Counted from the first letter of the stretch, positions 22,763-32,187 are shown. The stretch is DNA of 64,000 nucleotides from Alkalibacterium indicireducens (GCF_039522005.1 NZ_BAAADA010000042.1:1-64000), one strand, 5' to 3'. The notes: generated from the letters alone by a model not told the origin. A program made the numbers and translations.

Positions 22763-23429
22763 TGCTTTCCTCCTGATCTATTATATGAGCCAGCTCGGTT
22801 AAAGATGGATAGCCTATGTCCAAAAGCTGTATCTCTCCTGTATACGTCTCTGATTCTTTACTGGAAAATCCGTTTTTCCAGAAACCTATACTGTACGTTT
22901 TATCCACTTTTATGGCGGCTCCTAACACAGAACCGGTATCTGCAGATAAACCAGATGGAATGTCGATGGCTGCTTTTCGATATCCTAAACCATTTACTCG
23001 TCTGATCACTTCCAGATAAGGATTTTCTACCGCCCGGTCAAGACCTATACCAAATAACGCATCAACGATCAATGTGTCGGGATCATCCGGCCAGTGGTCA
23101 TCATGTCTATACACACAGGGGACATTCAGATTCTTAGCGATTCTCAGTTGTACCGTTGTTTCTTCAGACGCATGCTCTAAATTTCCAAAAATACATAAGG
23201 TAACCGATTTGCCTGCCTGATGAAGCAGGCGCCCAACTGCAATACCATCCCCTCCATTATTTCCTGTGCCGCAGAGGATGAAGGCACTCTTGAAATCAAA
23301 GTCTACCATTATGGCTTCTGCAGAAGCTAATGCCGCTCGTTCCATCAGCACAAGCGACGGCATACCGATCGACTCGATTGTATACTGATCGATTGCTTTG
23401 ATCTGCTTTGCACTTAATCCTTTATTCAT
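22746..23429 (-). CDS. nnrE: NAD(P)H-hydrate epimerase
   Basis: Epimerises R- and S-NAD(P)HX so that damaged nicotinamide cofactors can be repaired. It corresponds to the YjeF N-terminal domain alone (227 residues), with the substrate loop CGTGNNGGDGIAVGR and the conserved VDALFGIGL and AIDIPSGLSADTG. The partner dehydratase domain (NnrD) is not fused and not in this window. The start at 23429 has AAGGAG seven bases upstream; that ribosome binding site can be paired with an upstream segment (see the nfo-nnrE structure). Confidence 0.9.
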   Translation of the reverse strand: MNKGLSAKQIKAIDQYTIESIGMPSLVLMERAALASAEAIMVDFDFKSAFILCGTGNNGGDGIAVGRLLHQAGKSVTLCIFGNLEHASEETTVQLRIAKNLNVPCVYRHDDHWPDDPDTLIVDALFGIGLDRAVENPYLEVIRRVNGLGYRKAAIDIPSGLSADTGSVLGAAIKVDKTYSIGFWKNGFSSKESETYTGEIQLLDIGYPSLTELAHIIDQEESNGEQI

Positions 23430-23432
23430 GTC

Positions 23433-23499
23433 CAGACTCCTTCCGCATAGTATTGCAATCAGTATAACAAAAAAGGAGTCTGCTTTTACACAAACTCCT
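23433..23499 (-). promoter_or_regulatory. nfo terminator overlapping a hairpin that hides the nnrE ribosome binding site
   Basis: Three segments on the minus strand compete. AGGAGTTTG (23499-23491) pairs with CAGACTCCT (23482-23474), followed by six T: an intrinsic terminator of nfo. The same CAGACTCCTT (23482-23473) is perfectly complementary over ten bases to AAGGAGTCTG (23442-23433), the nnrE ribosome binding site. An extended -10 TGT-TATACT (23461-23469) between them could start a transcript that lacks the masking arm. Pairings are read directly; the regulatory meaning is inferred. Confidence 0.55.
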
Positions 23500-23508
23500 C
23501 TCGGCTAA

Positions 23509-24408
23509 TCAACTGTTCATAATATCTTCATATAAATCGGGATTAAACTGCTTTTCCTTCAGCATGATGATTTCATGCTTGTATGGCGGTTTCTTGTTCT
23601 TCTTATCTTCGCCGACAAATGGCGTCTCAAGAATCTTCGGCAGATGTGCCAGTTTCGGATGATGAACAACTTGACTCAATGCATCAAAGCCAATTTCACC
23701 AAAGCCGATATTCGCATGTCTGTCTTTCGCAGCACCTTGAACATTTTTGGAGTCATTGACATGAATGACTTTCAGCTTGTCCAGGCCGATGATTCGGTCG
23801 AACTCATCCAGAACCCCTTCAAAATCATCTCTGACGTTATATCCGCCATCATGAATGTGGCAGGTATCCATTGTGACGGATACCTTGTCTTTTAATTCAA
23901 CTTTTTCGATGATCTGAGCCAGTTCCTCAAATGAGCGACCGATCTCAGTTCCTTTACCAGCCATCGTTTCCAGAGCGATCTGCAAGGTCTGATCCTTGTG
24001 GAGGATTTCGTTCAGTCCTTGAGCGATCTGGTCGATAGCCGCTTCCGGACCCGCTCCGACGTGTGCGCCGGGGTGCATCGTCATCTGAGTCGCTCCCAGA
24101 GCTTCCGCACGTCTGATCTCATCTTTCATGAATTCTACTGCAAAAGCATAGTTTTCCTTTTTTATCGTATTCCCTAAATTAATAATATACGGCGCATGAA
24201 CGACTATATCAGATACATTGATTGCATTTTCCTTCATGAATGCCTGACCGGCCTCAATATTCATATCTTCAATCGCTTTGCGTCGTGTATTCTGAGGCGC
24301 ACCTGTATATATCATAAAGGTGGATCCGCCGTATTGAGCTGCATCTTTCGCGGCTCCAAGCAGCATGTCTTTCCCTTTCATCGATACGTGTGACCCTAGT
24401 AAAACCAT
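23509..24408 (-). CDS. nfo: Endonuclease IV (AP endonuclease)
   Basis: Zinc-dependent apurinic/apyrimidinic endonuclease that nicks DNA 5' to abasic sites in base-excision repair. The 299-residue TIM barrel carries the metal-binding motifs: LGSHVSM, VVHAPYIINL, MHPGAHVGAG, ALETMAGKGTEIG, VTMDTCHIHDGGYNV, VIHVNDSKNVQGAAKDRHANIGFGEIG and ILETPFV. It follows aspS by one base, so it is part of the T-box-controlled hisS-aspS transcript unless an internal promoter exists. Confidence 0.96.
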   Translation of the reverse strand: MVLLGSHVSMKGKDMLLGAAKDAAQYGGSTFMIYTGAPQNTRRKAIEDMNIEAGQAFMKENAINVSDIVVHAPYIINLGNTIKKENYAFAVEFMKDEIRRAEALGATQMTMHPGAHVGAGPEAAIDQIAQGLNEILHKDQTLQIALETMAGKGTEIGRSFEELAQIIEKVELKDKVSVTMDTCHIHDGGYNVRDDFEGVLDEFDRIIGLDKLKVIHVNDSKNVQGAAKDRHANIGFGEIGFDALSQVVHHPKLAHLPKILETPFVGEDKKNKKPPYKHEIIMLKEKQFNPDLYEDIMNS

Positions 24409-24409
24409 T

Positions 24410-26194
24410 TTATTCCTCCGTTTTTTCCTCTGTTGTCTGAAGTGACAGTTTCAGTTCATCCAGCTGATCCTTTGAAACCACTGATGGAGCACTAGTTAAT
24501 GGATCGATCGCTTTACCATTCTTAGGAAAGGCAATCACTTCTCTGATGTTCTCTTCTCCAGCTAGGATCATGACCAGTCTATCCAGACCGAACGCGATAC
24601 CTCCGTGTGGCGGGAAGCCATACTCCAGCGCATCAAGTAAGAATCCGAACTGATTCTGAGCTTCTTCTTTAGTAAATCCGAGTGCATTGAGCATATCCTC
24701 CTGCACCGCTCGATCATGGATCCTGATCGATCCTCCACCGATTTCATATCCGTTCAGTACGATATCATAGGCATCAGCCATTGCTTTTTCAGGAGATGTT
24801 TTCAGCAACTCGACATCAGATTCTACAGGCATAGTGAATGGGTGGTGAGCTGCATTATATCGCCCTTCCTCCTCGTCATACTCGAGCAGTGGCCATTCGA
24901 CGATCCAGGCAAAAGCCAGTTGTGACTGATCGATCAGATCAAGTTCCTTTCCAAGATGACTTCTTAAAGCACCTAGTGCATCGTAGACAACTTTATCTTT
25001 ATCTGCAACAAACAGCAGCAGGTCTCCTGGAGCAGCATCCATTTTACTCATCAAGACTGACTGCATCTCTTCTTCAGAGAAGAATTTTGAGATCGGACCT
25101 GTCAGTCCTTCATCGGTCACTTTCATCCAGGCTAAGCCTTTCGCTCCATAAATCTTCGCTACTGATTCCAGTGCATCGATATTTTTACGGGAGAACGAGT
25201 CTGCTGCACCTTTGACAGTCAGACCTTTAACCATGCCGCCTGATTCAACTGCAGAAGAAAAGACTTTGAATGAAGACTGTTCGGCAATATCCTTCAAGTC
25301 TACAAGTTCCATATCGAAGCGCAGATCTGGTTTGTCGCTTCCGAAACGTTCCATCGCTTCTTTATAAGTCAGTCTTGGGAATGGTTTCTCAATTGTGATT
25401 CCTTTTACATCTTTAACCAGACGAACCAGAAGGTCTTCCATCAGTGCCTGGATGTCTTCTTTTTCAATAAAACTGGTCTCAATATCCACCTGGGTAAATT
25501 CAGGTTGTCTGTCTCCACGCAGATCTTCATCTCTGAAACAGCGGACGATCTGATAATACTTGTCATAGCCTGAACTCATTAAGAGCTGTTTAAAGAGCTG
25601 AGGTGACTGTGGCAATGCGAAGAATTTTCCCTGGTTCGTACGAGCGGGAACCAGATAATCGCGAGCGCCTTCCGGTGTAGATTTAGTCAGGTAAGGTGTT
25701 TCAATATCCAGGAATCCCCGGTCGTCCAGGAAGTCTCTGAATGACTTCTTCACATCGTGACGAAGTTTCATGTTCCTCTGCATACGTGGACGTTTCAAAT
25801 CCAGGTAACGATATCTCAGGCGGATATCATCAGATACGTCCACAGCATCACTGATATCAAAGACAGGCGTCTTGGATTCACTCAGTATTGAAATGCTGCC
25901 TGCTACTATTTCAACGTCTCCAGTAGCAAGGTCCTTGTTCTTCTGTCGTTCGGCACGGGAAACGACTTTTCCTGTTACTTCAAGAATATACTCAGAACGG
26001 ATGGTTTCAGCTGTCTTCAGTGCTTCCTCGCTGATTTCTCCGTTAAATACGACTTGTACGATCCCTTCACGGTCTCTCAGGTCTACAAAGATCATGCCCC
26101 CGAGGTCTCGTCTTTTCTGGACCCATCCTTTAACTGTGACAGTCTGGTCTTCATGTGACTGTCTGACTTCCCCACAATATACTGTACGTTTCAT
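24410..26194 (-). CDS. aspS: Aspartyl-tRNA synthetase
   Basis: Class II synthetase of 594 residues charging tRNA-Asp. An N-terminal OB anticodon-binding domain (VKGWVQKRRDLGGMIFVDLRD) leads into the catalytic core with motif 2 FRDEDLRGDRQPEFTQVD, the bacterial GAD insertion domain (about 290-400) and motif 3 FGLDRLVMIL. The C-terminal LxxPP-like region ends in a charged tail. It follows hisS with one base between stop and start, so the two synthetases form one operon behind the T-box. Confidence 0.97.
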   Translation of the reverse strand: MKRTVYCGEVRQSHEDQTVTVKGWVQKRRDLGGMIFVDLRDREGIVQVVFNGEISEEALKTAETIRSEYILEVTGKVVSRAERQKNKDLATGDVEIVAGSISILSESKTPVFDISDAVDVSDDIRLRYRYLDLKRPRMQRNMKLRHDVKKSFRDFLDDRGFLDIETPYLTKSTPEGARDYLVPARTNQGKFFALPQSPQLFKQLLMSSGYDKYYQIVRCFRDEDLRGDRQPEFTQVDIETSFIEKEDIQALMEDLLVRLVKDVKGITIEKPFPRLTYKEAMERFGSDKPDLRFDMELVDLKDIAEQSSFKVFSSAVESGGMVKGLTVKGAADSFSRKNIDALESVAKIYGAKGLAWMKVTDEGLTGPISKFFSEEEMQSVLMSKMDAAPGDLLLFVADKDKVVYDALGALRSHLGKELDLIDQSQLAFAWIVEWPLLEYDEEEGRYNAAHHPFTMPVESDVELLKTSPEKAMADAYDIVLNGYEIGGGSIRIHDRAVQEDMLNALGFTKEEAQNQFGFLLDALEYGFPPHGGIAFGLDRLVMILAGEENIREVIAFPKNGKAIDPLTSAPSVVSKDQLDELKLSLQTTEEKTEE

Positions 26195-26195
26195 G

Positions 26196-27503
26196 TTATT
26201 CTTCTCCTTTTTCTGTTGATCTGATCAATGATGAATAGGTCTCATCGAAGCTTAATGCCAGTTCCGTCAAACTCACTTCTGTCTGGATTCCTGTACTCAG
26301 GCGCTTAACCTGAACGATCCCATTATCGATTTCCTGGTCTCCTAAGGTAAAGACATAATCGGCATTCAGCTTATCTGCCGTCTTGAACTGCTTGCCGGCC
26401 TTTCTATTCATGAATTCCCGTTCAACGGAAAGACCATTCTGTCTCAGGACTTGTGCCAGTTTATTTGCAGCGCGGTCAGCACGGTCTCCCATAGTGACAA
26501 TATACGCGTCGAGTGGATTTAATTCTGGATAATCAAAATCCATGTGTTCGAGAAGAAGAACGAGGCGCTCCAGTCCGCATCCGAACCCGAAGGCTGGAGT
26601 AGACGGTCCACCGACTTCTTCTACAAGTCCATCATATCGTCCTCCGGCACACACTGTCGCATTGGCTCCGAACTTCGGATTTGTAGTGATCACTTCAAAG
26701 ATCGTATCATTATAGTAGTCCAACCCGCGTACCATGTTCGTGTCAATGATGTAAGGAATATCCAGATCTTCAAGCATACTCTTGACTGCTTCAAAGTGAG
26801 CTTTAGACGCTTCGTCCAGATAATCCAGAATTGACGGCGCATCTTTGACGATTTCTTTGTCTTTCTTATCCTTGCTGTCCAGTACTCTCAGTGGATTTTT
26901 ATATAGTCTGACTTGTGAATCTTTACTTAATTCGTTTAGGTGAGGCTCCAGATAGGCAATCAGTTCCTCTCGGTAAGTCTGTCGAGTCTCTGTACTCCCA
27001 AGTGAATTGATGACCAGTTTCAGATCAGTAATACCGAACTGCTTGAAAAGATCCATTCCCAGAACCATCGTTTCCACATCGACTGATGGATTTCGGCTGC
27101 CGAACACTTCTACACCTATCTGGTGGAATTGACGCTGTCTGCCGCTTTGAGGTCGTTCATAACGGAACATAGGTCCCATGTAAAACAGCTTGGTCGGTTT
27201 GTGGAATTCAGGTCCATACAGCTTGTTCTCAACATAAGCTCTGACTACACCTGCAGTTCCTTCGGGTCTGAGTGCAATGTGTCGGTCGCCTTTATCTCTG
27301 AAATCGTACATTTCTTTAGTGACGATATCGCTTGTTTCTCCTACCCCACGGGCAAATAATTCAAGCTGTTCAAACATTGGCGTTCTGATTTCATTGAACT
27401 GGTATGCTCGCATCAAGTCTCTTGCTTTATCTTCAATAAACTGCCATTTTCTGGTTTCTTCAGGCAACAGATCAACTGTTCCTTTCAGCTTCTGATAATT
27501 CAT
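26196..27503 (-). CDS. hisS: Histidyl-tRNA synthetase
   Basis: Class II synthetase of 435 residues charging tRNA-His. It has the start MNYQKLKGTVDLLPEE, motif 1 in FNEIRTPMFEQLELFARGVGE, motif 2 MFRYERPQSGRQRQFHQ, the HisA signature VRGLDYYNDTIFEV and motif 3 AFGFGCGLERL. The C-terminal anticodon-binding domain runs from about 330. ATG at 27503 is used because GGAGGAC lies upstream; the in-frame extension to 27611 enters the T-box terminator. First gene of the hisS-aspS operon. Confidence 0.97.
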   Translation of the reverse strand: MNYQKLKGTVDLLPEETRKWQFIEDKARDLMRAYQFNEIRTPMFEQLELFARGVGETSDIVTKEMYDFRDKGDRHIALRPEGTAGVVRAYVENKLYGPEFHKPTKLFYMGPMFRYERPQSGRQRQFHQIGVEVFGSRNPSVDVETMVLGMDLFKQFGITDLKLVINSLGSTETRQTYREELIAYLEPHLNELSKDSQVRLYKNPLRVLDSKDKKDKEIVKDAPSILDYLDEASKAHFEAVKSMLEDLDIPYIIDTNMVRGLDYYNDTIFEVITTNPKFGANATVCAGGRYDGLVEEVGGPSTPAFGFGCGLERLVLLLEHMDFDYPELNPLDAYIVTMGDRADRAANKLAQVLRQNGLSVEREFMNRKAGKQFKTADKLNADYVFTLGDQEIDNGIVQVKRLSTGIQTEVSLTELALSFDETYSSLIRSTEKGEE

Positions 27504-27542
27504 TTTATCTAGTCCTCCACTCTTAATGCCTATTTTTTTCCA

Positions 27543-27795
27543 TAAAAAAAACCTCTTCCCGTTCAGATAATGAACAGAAAAAGGACGTGTCAGGTTATCA
27601 CGTGGTGCCACCTTAATTCAGACAGTACGCAAAGACGTACTCTCACTCAACAGATTTATCGCTCTCACGTGACGAGCCTCCTCGTCAGCCCTCTAAGGTG
27701 TCATCCAACTGTCTATCTAAATCTCTTTCAGCCAGGGAGATTCTCTCTTTAAGACGGGTCAGTATTCAGTCCTCAGTTCGGGGATCATGCTATTT
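27543..27795 (-). promoter_or_regulatory. T-box leader of the hisS-aspS operon
   Basis: tRNA-sensing transcription attenuator. On the minus strand the T-box AAGGTGGCACCACG lies at about 27599-27613, followed by a terminator (27543-27583) where CCTTTTTCTGTTCA pairs with TGAACGGGAAGAGG before eight T. Stem I carries the conserved AGAGAG with the GGCTGAAAG distal loop. The base helix CTGAGG/CCTTAG (27771-27776 with 27691-27696) encloses the specifier loop, whose 3' strand reads GGATGACA. GAC (Asp) followed by A is the best-placed codon, with CAC (His) overlapping it in GACAC. Uncharged tRNA would favour the antiterminator and expression. Confidence 0.88.
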
Positions 27796-27808
27796 GAATT
27801 GTTCTTTT

Positions 27809-27837
27809 AGCTTACAAGAAAGCTTAAAGAATGTCAA
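27809..27837 (-). promoter_or_regulatory. Promoter of the hisS-aspS operon
   Basis: Minus-strand TTGACA (27832-27837), a 17-base spacer and TAAGCT (27809-27814), immediately upstream of the T-box leader. Confidence 0.7.
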
Positions 27838-27949
27838 TACAGCTTGGGCGTTGTAACCCTTTTCAAACCGTTATGGCATCCATCTAAGTTAAAATGTATA
27901 ATGAACGAAACGAATTTTGTCGATTGACGCGCTTATTTTCTAAAATATA

Positions 27950-27979
27950 TTGCTAATATTTTCATAAATTGAGTATAAT
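27950..27979 (+). promoter_or_regulatory. Predicted promoter of the amidase gene
   Basis: TTGCTA (27950-27955), an 18-base spacer and consensus TATAAT (27974-27979), 31 bases before the ATG. A second TTGACG at 27924 is also present. Confidence 0.6.
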
Positions 27980-28010
27980 ATAAGAAAACAGATGAAAGGA
28001 GAGGTGAATA

Positions 28011-29354
28011 ATGGATCAAACAGACATACATAATCGATTAAGCAAACGGACTTTTATCTTTCTGATCATCGGCCTGCTTACCCTTCTCATGGGCTCTCTT
28101 GTAGCATTAGCGAATGAAAACAGAGTAACCGTACTTGCCAGTACGTTGAATGTCAGATACGGTCCCGGTCTGTCCCATGAAATTCTGACTCAGGTTCATG
28201 AAGACGAGCATCTTCATGTTCTAGGTGAAGATAATCAGTGGTACAAAGTCAGACTGTCGAACAATTATATCGGCTGGGTAGCCAGCTGGCTTGTAGAAAA
28301 TGAGGAGGTAACTGTAGATAATCGAGCGACTGGGCGTATCACCGGAAATGAAGTGAATGTTCGTCAGTTCTCCACTACAGAGTCCCCCATCCTGGGTACC
28401 GTTCATTCTGGAGAAGAATATGAAATCTTGTATAGCGAGAACAACTGGATTCAGATCCTCTTCAATAACCGGGTAGCCTGGATCCACTCCGATTACGTTG
28501 AACGCCTTGAAGGAACGCCTACCGCACTGGCATCTTCAGATAGTGAAGGAAAACAGATTCGTATTGGAATAGGTCCTACTAATCTGAGACAAGGTCCGGG
28601 TACTGACACGCCTATAGTCACGACAGTCAGTGACGTATCCGAATACTCTGTCATAGAAGAAACAGACGACTGGTATGGAATCAGACTGACAGATGGAACA
28701 CTGGCGTATGTCGCAAGCTGGCTGGCTGAAGCAGTGGACACTGAAGATTCTTCAACTGTACAGGCTGCTGAAACTGCCGATACTGCTGCGCCCCAGGTCC
28801 AGCAGGCCAGTAGTCTAGCCGAGGCTACGATAGTGATCGATGCCGGTCATGGTGGACACGATCCTGGAGCTGTTGCTAAAACAGGTTTTACTGAAAGCGA
28901 AGTCGCACTCAGCACATCACTTAGACTAGCAGAGATTCTTGAAAGATCTGGAGCAAATGTCATCCTTACAAGAAGCGATGACTCGTTTGTTACTTTGAAT
29001 GACCGCGTCTACTATGCCCACCGTGCTCGAGCCGATGCCTTTATCAGCATTCACTATGATGCGGTTGAAATCCCAAACACGATGAGCGGCACCACGACTT
29101 ATTATTATTCTGAGTCGGAAAGAAATCTGGCAGATACCATCAATACAAAATTGACTCAACAAGGGCCACTTAAAAACAATGGCGTCCGACACGGTAATTA
29201 TTACGTTCTGAGAAACAACGCTCAACCATCCATCTTACTTGAGCTTGGCTATCTGGATAACGATCACGACATCACCATCGTCAACACTGCAAACTACCAG
29301 CAGACAGTGGCCGAAGCAATCTATCATGGCCTGTCAGCATACTTTGCTCCATAA
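28011..29354 (+). CDS. N-acetylmuramoyl-L-alanine amidase with three SH3b domains
   Basis: Secreted or membrane-anchored zinc amidase of 447 residues that cuts the sugar-peptide bond of peptidoglycan. Order: N-terminal hydrophobic anchor (about 13-34), three bacterial SH3 wall-binding repeats (about 38-95, 105-165, 180-240; each with LNVR/VNVR/NLR and a GWVASWL-like end), a Thr/Ala-rich linker, then the Amidase_3 domain from about 272. Zinc and catalytic residues are visible in VIDAGHGGHDPGA, the Glu of FTESEVAL, ISIHYDA and ILLELGYLDN. GAAAGGAGAGGTG precedes the ATG. It is divergent from the hisS leader. Confidence 0.93.
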   Translation: MDQTDIHNRLSKRTFIFLIIGLLTLLMGSLVALANENRVTVLASTLNVRYGPGLSHEILTQVHEDEHLHVLGEDNQWYKVRLSNNYIGWVASWLVENEEVTVDNRATGRITGNEVNVRQFSTTESPILGTVHSGEEYEILYSENNWIQILFNNRVAWIHSDYVERLEGTPTALASSDSEGKQIRIGIGPTNLRQGPGTDTPIVTTVSDVSEYSVIEETDDWYGIRLTDGTLAYVASWLAEAVDTEDSSTVQAAETADTAAPQVQQASSLAEATIVIDAGHGGHDPGAVAKTGFTESEVALSTSLRLAEILERSGANVILTRSDDSFVTLNDRVYYAHRARADAFISIHYDAVEIPNTMSGTTTYYYSESERNLADTINTKLTQQGPLKNNGVRHGNYYVLRNNAQPSILLELGYLDNDHDITIVNTANYQQTVAEAIYHGLSAYFAP

Positions 29355-29390
29355 ACTGTCAGCAACATATAGATAGGCAGAACTTTTCTC

Positions 29391-29446
29391 AAGGCAGTAG
29401 AAAAACCCTGATCCATATAATTGGCTCAGGGTTCTTTGCTGCCTTA
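29391..29446. terminator. Bidirectional terminator between amidase and dtd
   Basis: AACCCTGA pairs with TCAGGGTT inside an outer AAGGCAG/CTGCCTT helix. It overlaps the dtd stop codon. Confidence 0.8.
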
Positions 29447-29890
29447 TTTATTTTTCGAATCGATGAGGATCGTCACAGGTCCATCATTCACTAGACTGAC
29501 TTTCATGTGAGCACCAAATTTACCAGTTGCTACATTTATCCCTTCAGCAGAGAGCTGCTTATTGAAAGACTCATACAAAGCAGCAGCCTTTTCTGGACCT
29601 GCCGCACCTGTAAAACTAGGTCGATTCCCTTTTTTCGTATCCGCATGCAAGGTGAACTGAGATATTGATAAAATCTCACCTTCTACATCTTTAAGGGATC
29701 GGTTCATTTTTTCATCGTCATCTTCAAAGATTCGCATATTGGTAACTTTCCTGACTAGATAAGCGACATCTTCTTCTGTATCATTGTCTTCTACACCAAG
29801 AAGAACGACAAATCCCTTTCCAATCTCTCCAACAGTTTCTTCTGCCACTGTGACATGTGCTTTCGATGCTCTCTGTATGACGGCTCTCAC
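29444..29890 (-). CDS. dtd: D-aminoacyl-tRNA deacylase
   Basis: Proofreading enzyme that hydrolyses D-aminoacyl-tRNAs. The 148-residue product has the active-site strand LSISQFTLHAD (Ser-Gln motif) and the cross-subunit GPVTILIDS motif of the homodimer; MRAVIQRASKAHVTV is the typical start. It sits 30 bases downstream of relA, the usual pairing in Firmicutes. Confidence 0.96.
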   Translation of the reverse strand: MRAVIQRASKAHVTVAEETVGEIGKGFVVLLGVEDNDTEEDVAYLVRKVTNMRIFEDDDEKMNRSLKDVEGEILSISQFTLHADTKKGNRPSFTGAAGPEKAAALYESFNKQLSAEGINVATGKFGAHMKVSLVNDGPVTILIDSKNK

Positions 29891-29919
29891 AATAATCCTC
29901 CTGTTGTCTTTATGCTTTT

Positions 29920-32148
29920 TTAGGATGTAATTCGTTTGACTGAATAGACATCCGGTACTGTTTTTATTTTATCTACGATCTGTTCCAGTTCTTTCAGGTT
30001 CTGTATCGACAGTGTCAGTTTGATGATGGCTGTCCCACTCTTGTCCAGCTTACCGTTGACATTGCTCAGCTTGCTTGTTTGAGAGTTGATAACTTGTAGA
30101 ATTTCATTAAGAAAACCGGAACGGTCGTATCCTTCAATCTGCAGTTCAGCGTCGTATTCTTTTTTCGAATCACTGGATTCCCATTCGACATCGATCAGAC
30201 GATTGACCTGATCATCTGTCCCCTGAATGTTTGGACAGTCTACTCTATGAATCGATACACCTCTGCCTCGAGTGATATATCCGACGATTTCATCCCCAGG
30301 AACAGGGTTGCAGCACTTGCTTAAACGGATCAGCAGGTTGTCTGCACCCTGAATCACGACCCCGCCTTCGTGACGGATTTTCATTTTTTCGGGTTCTTTC
30401 TTGTTCTTTAGCTCGATTGTTCCAGTGGTATCATCCAGTTGAATCTGATCTTTTTCTCTATCTCTGCGTTCCTTATCGGTCAGGCGGTTGGCGATCGTTG
30501 TGCTTTTCAGCTCACCATAACCGATCGCAGCAAACAGATCTTCTTCATTATGATAATTGAAGCGTTCAGCAACTTTAAGAATGTTATCTTTCTTTAAAAT
30601 CTGCTTAGGATTGAACTCCATATCGATTAGAAGCTTTTCAAGAATCTCTTTACCTCGTTCAACATTCTGCTCTTTTTCCTGTGTCTTGAAGAAACGCTTG
30701 ATCTTATTCTTAGCTTTGGACGTATTGACATAGTTCAACCAGTCTCTACTTGGACCGAATGAATTTGACGACGTCAGCATTTCAACGATATCTCCGGTTT
30801 TCAGCTTGTAGTTCAGCGGAACGATCTTCCCGTTCACTTTAGCCCCCATCGATTTATTTCCCACTTCGGTATGGACATGATAGGCAAAATCAAGAGTACT
30901 TGATCCTGAAGGGAGTTCCATGACGTCCCCTTTAGGACTGAACACATAGACTTTATCCTTAAAGATATCCTGCTTTATCGAATCCATAAAGTCGCTGGCA
31001 TTTCTTGATTCGCTTTGAAGTTCAAGGATGTCTCTGAACCATGAGATATGTTCACTCAACTGATCATTATCCAGTTTAGTTGAAATACCTTCCTTATAAG
31101 CCCAGTGAGCAGCTACCCCATACTCAGCAATTTCATGCATTTTAATGGTTCGAATCTGTACTTCCAGCGGCGTTGCATTCGGCCCCAGAACAGTCGTATG
31201 AAGGGACTGATACATGTTGGCTTTTGGCATGGCGATATAATCCTTGAAACGTCCGGGCATCGGTTTCCATCTGGTATGGATCGCTCCCAGAACCGCATAG
31301 CAGTCTTTGATGGATTCAACAATGATACGAATCGCCAGCAGGTCATAAATTTCATTGAACTGCTTTTTCTGACTTTTCATTTTCTTGTAAATCGAATAGA
31401 TGTGCTTCGGACGTCCTGTTATCTGAGCTTCGATACCCAGTTCTTCTACGGATTCCTGAATGGCCTGCTTCGCATCATCAATATAATTTTCCCGGTCTTC
31501 TCTTCTTGAATTCATCAGATGAACGATTCGGTAATACTGCTGAGGATTCATGTAGCGCAAAGAAGTATCTTCCAGTTCCCACTTCATTCGGTTGATCCCT
31601 AAACGATCCGCTAGCGGAGCATAGATTTCCAGCGTTTCTATAGCTATATCTCTCTGCTTTTCTGGTCGGTGATGTTTAAGTGTCCTCATATTGTGAAGTC
31701 TGTCGGCCAGTTTCACCAATACGACACGTACGTCCTGAGCCATGGCCAGAAGCATCTTACGATGATTCTCTGCCTGGTGCTCCTGCTTCGACTTGAATTT
31801 GATTTTACCCAGTTTTGTTACTCCATCTACCAGGTCGGCAACTTCCGGTGAAAAAGTCTCTGACAGATCCTGGTAAGTGTAGTCCGTATCTTCAACGACA
31901 TCGTGGAGAAATCCTGTGGCAACCGTGACAGGGTCCATTCTAAGTTCGGCAAGAATGCCTGCAACCTGAACCGGGTGCATGATATAGGCTTCTCCGGATT
32001 TTCTCATCTGGCCTTCGTGTGCTTTATCTGCAAGGTCAAAAGCCTTCTTCACAAACGCTACATGCTCGCTGTTCATATATGTCAGACAGAGGGCAATGAC
32101 CTCCTGAGGCGTATAATCTTTATTCTGTGGCACATCGTTCACCTTCAT
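29920..32148 (-). CDS. relA: Bifunctional (p)ppGpp synthetase/hydrolase Rel
   Basis: Stringent-response enzyme of 742 residues that makes and degrades (p)ppGpp on the ribosome. The N-terminal hydrolase keeps the HD motif (ATGFLHDVVEDTDYTY), and the synthetase has RPKHIYSIYKKM and GRFKDYIAMPKANMYQSLH. TGS (about 395-455, VYVFSPKGDVMELP), a zinc-finger-like helical region with CCNPVPGDEIVGY, and a C-terminal ACT domain (about 665-742) follow. Both activities look intact. The annotated ATG at 32148 has a weak binding site; GTG five codons later, six bases after AAGGTG, is an alternative. Placed before dtd. Confidence 0.97.
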   Translation of the reverse strand: MKVNDVPQNKDYTPQEVIALCLTYMNSEHVAFVKKAFDLADKAHEGQMRKSGEAYIMHPVQVAGILAELRMDPVTVATGFLHDVVEDTDYTYQDLSETFSPEVADLVDGVTKLGKIKFKSKQEHQAENHRKMLLAMAQDVRVVLVKLADRLHNMRTLKHHRPEKQRDIAIETLEIYAPLADRLGINRMKWELEDTSLRYMNPQQYYRIVHLMNSRREDRENYIDDAKQAIQESVEELGIEAQITGRPKHIYSIYKKMKSQKKQFNEIYDLLAIRIIVESIKDCYAVLGAIHTRWKPMPGRFKDYIAMPKANMYQSLHTTVLGPNATPLEVQIRTIKMHEIAEYGVAAHWAYKEGISTKLDNDQLSEHISWFRDILELQSESRNASDFMDSIKQDIFKDKVYVFSPKGDVMELPSGSSTLDFAYHVHTEVGNKSMGAKVNGKIVPLNYKLKTGDIVEMLTSSNSFGPSRDWLNYVNTSKAKNKIKRFFKTQEKEQNVERGKEILEKLLIDMEFNPKQILKKDNILKVAERFNYHNEEDLFAAIGYGELKSTTIANRLTDKERRDREKDQIQLDDTTGTIELKNKKEPEKMKIRHEGGVVIQGADNLLIRLSKCCNPVPGDEIVGYITRGRGVSIHRVDCPNIQGTDDQVNRLIDVEWESSDSKKEYDAELQIEGYDRSGFLNEILQVINSQTSKLSNVNGKLDKSGTAIIKLTLSIQNLKELEQIVDKIKTVPDVYSVKRITS

Positions 32149-32187
32149 TCCATATTAGGTTCTTAAATGATTCAATTTAAATGATAA

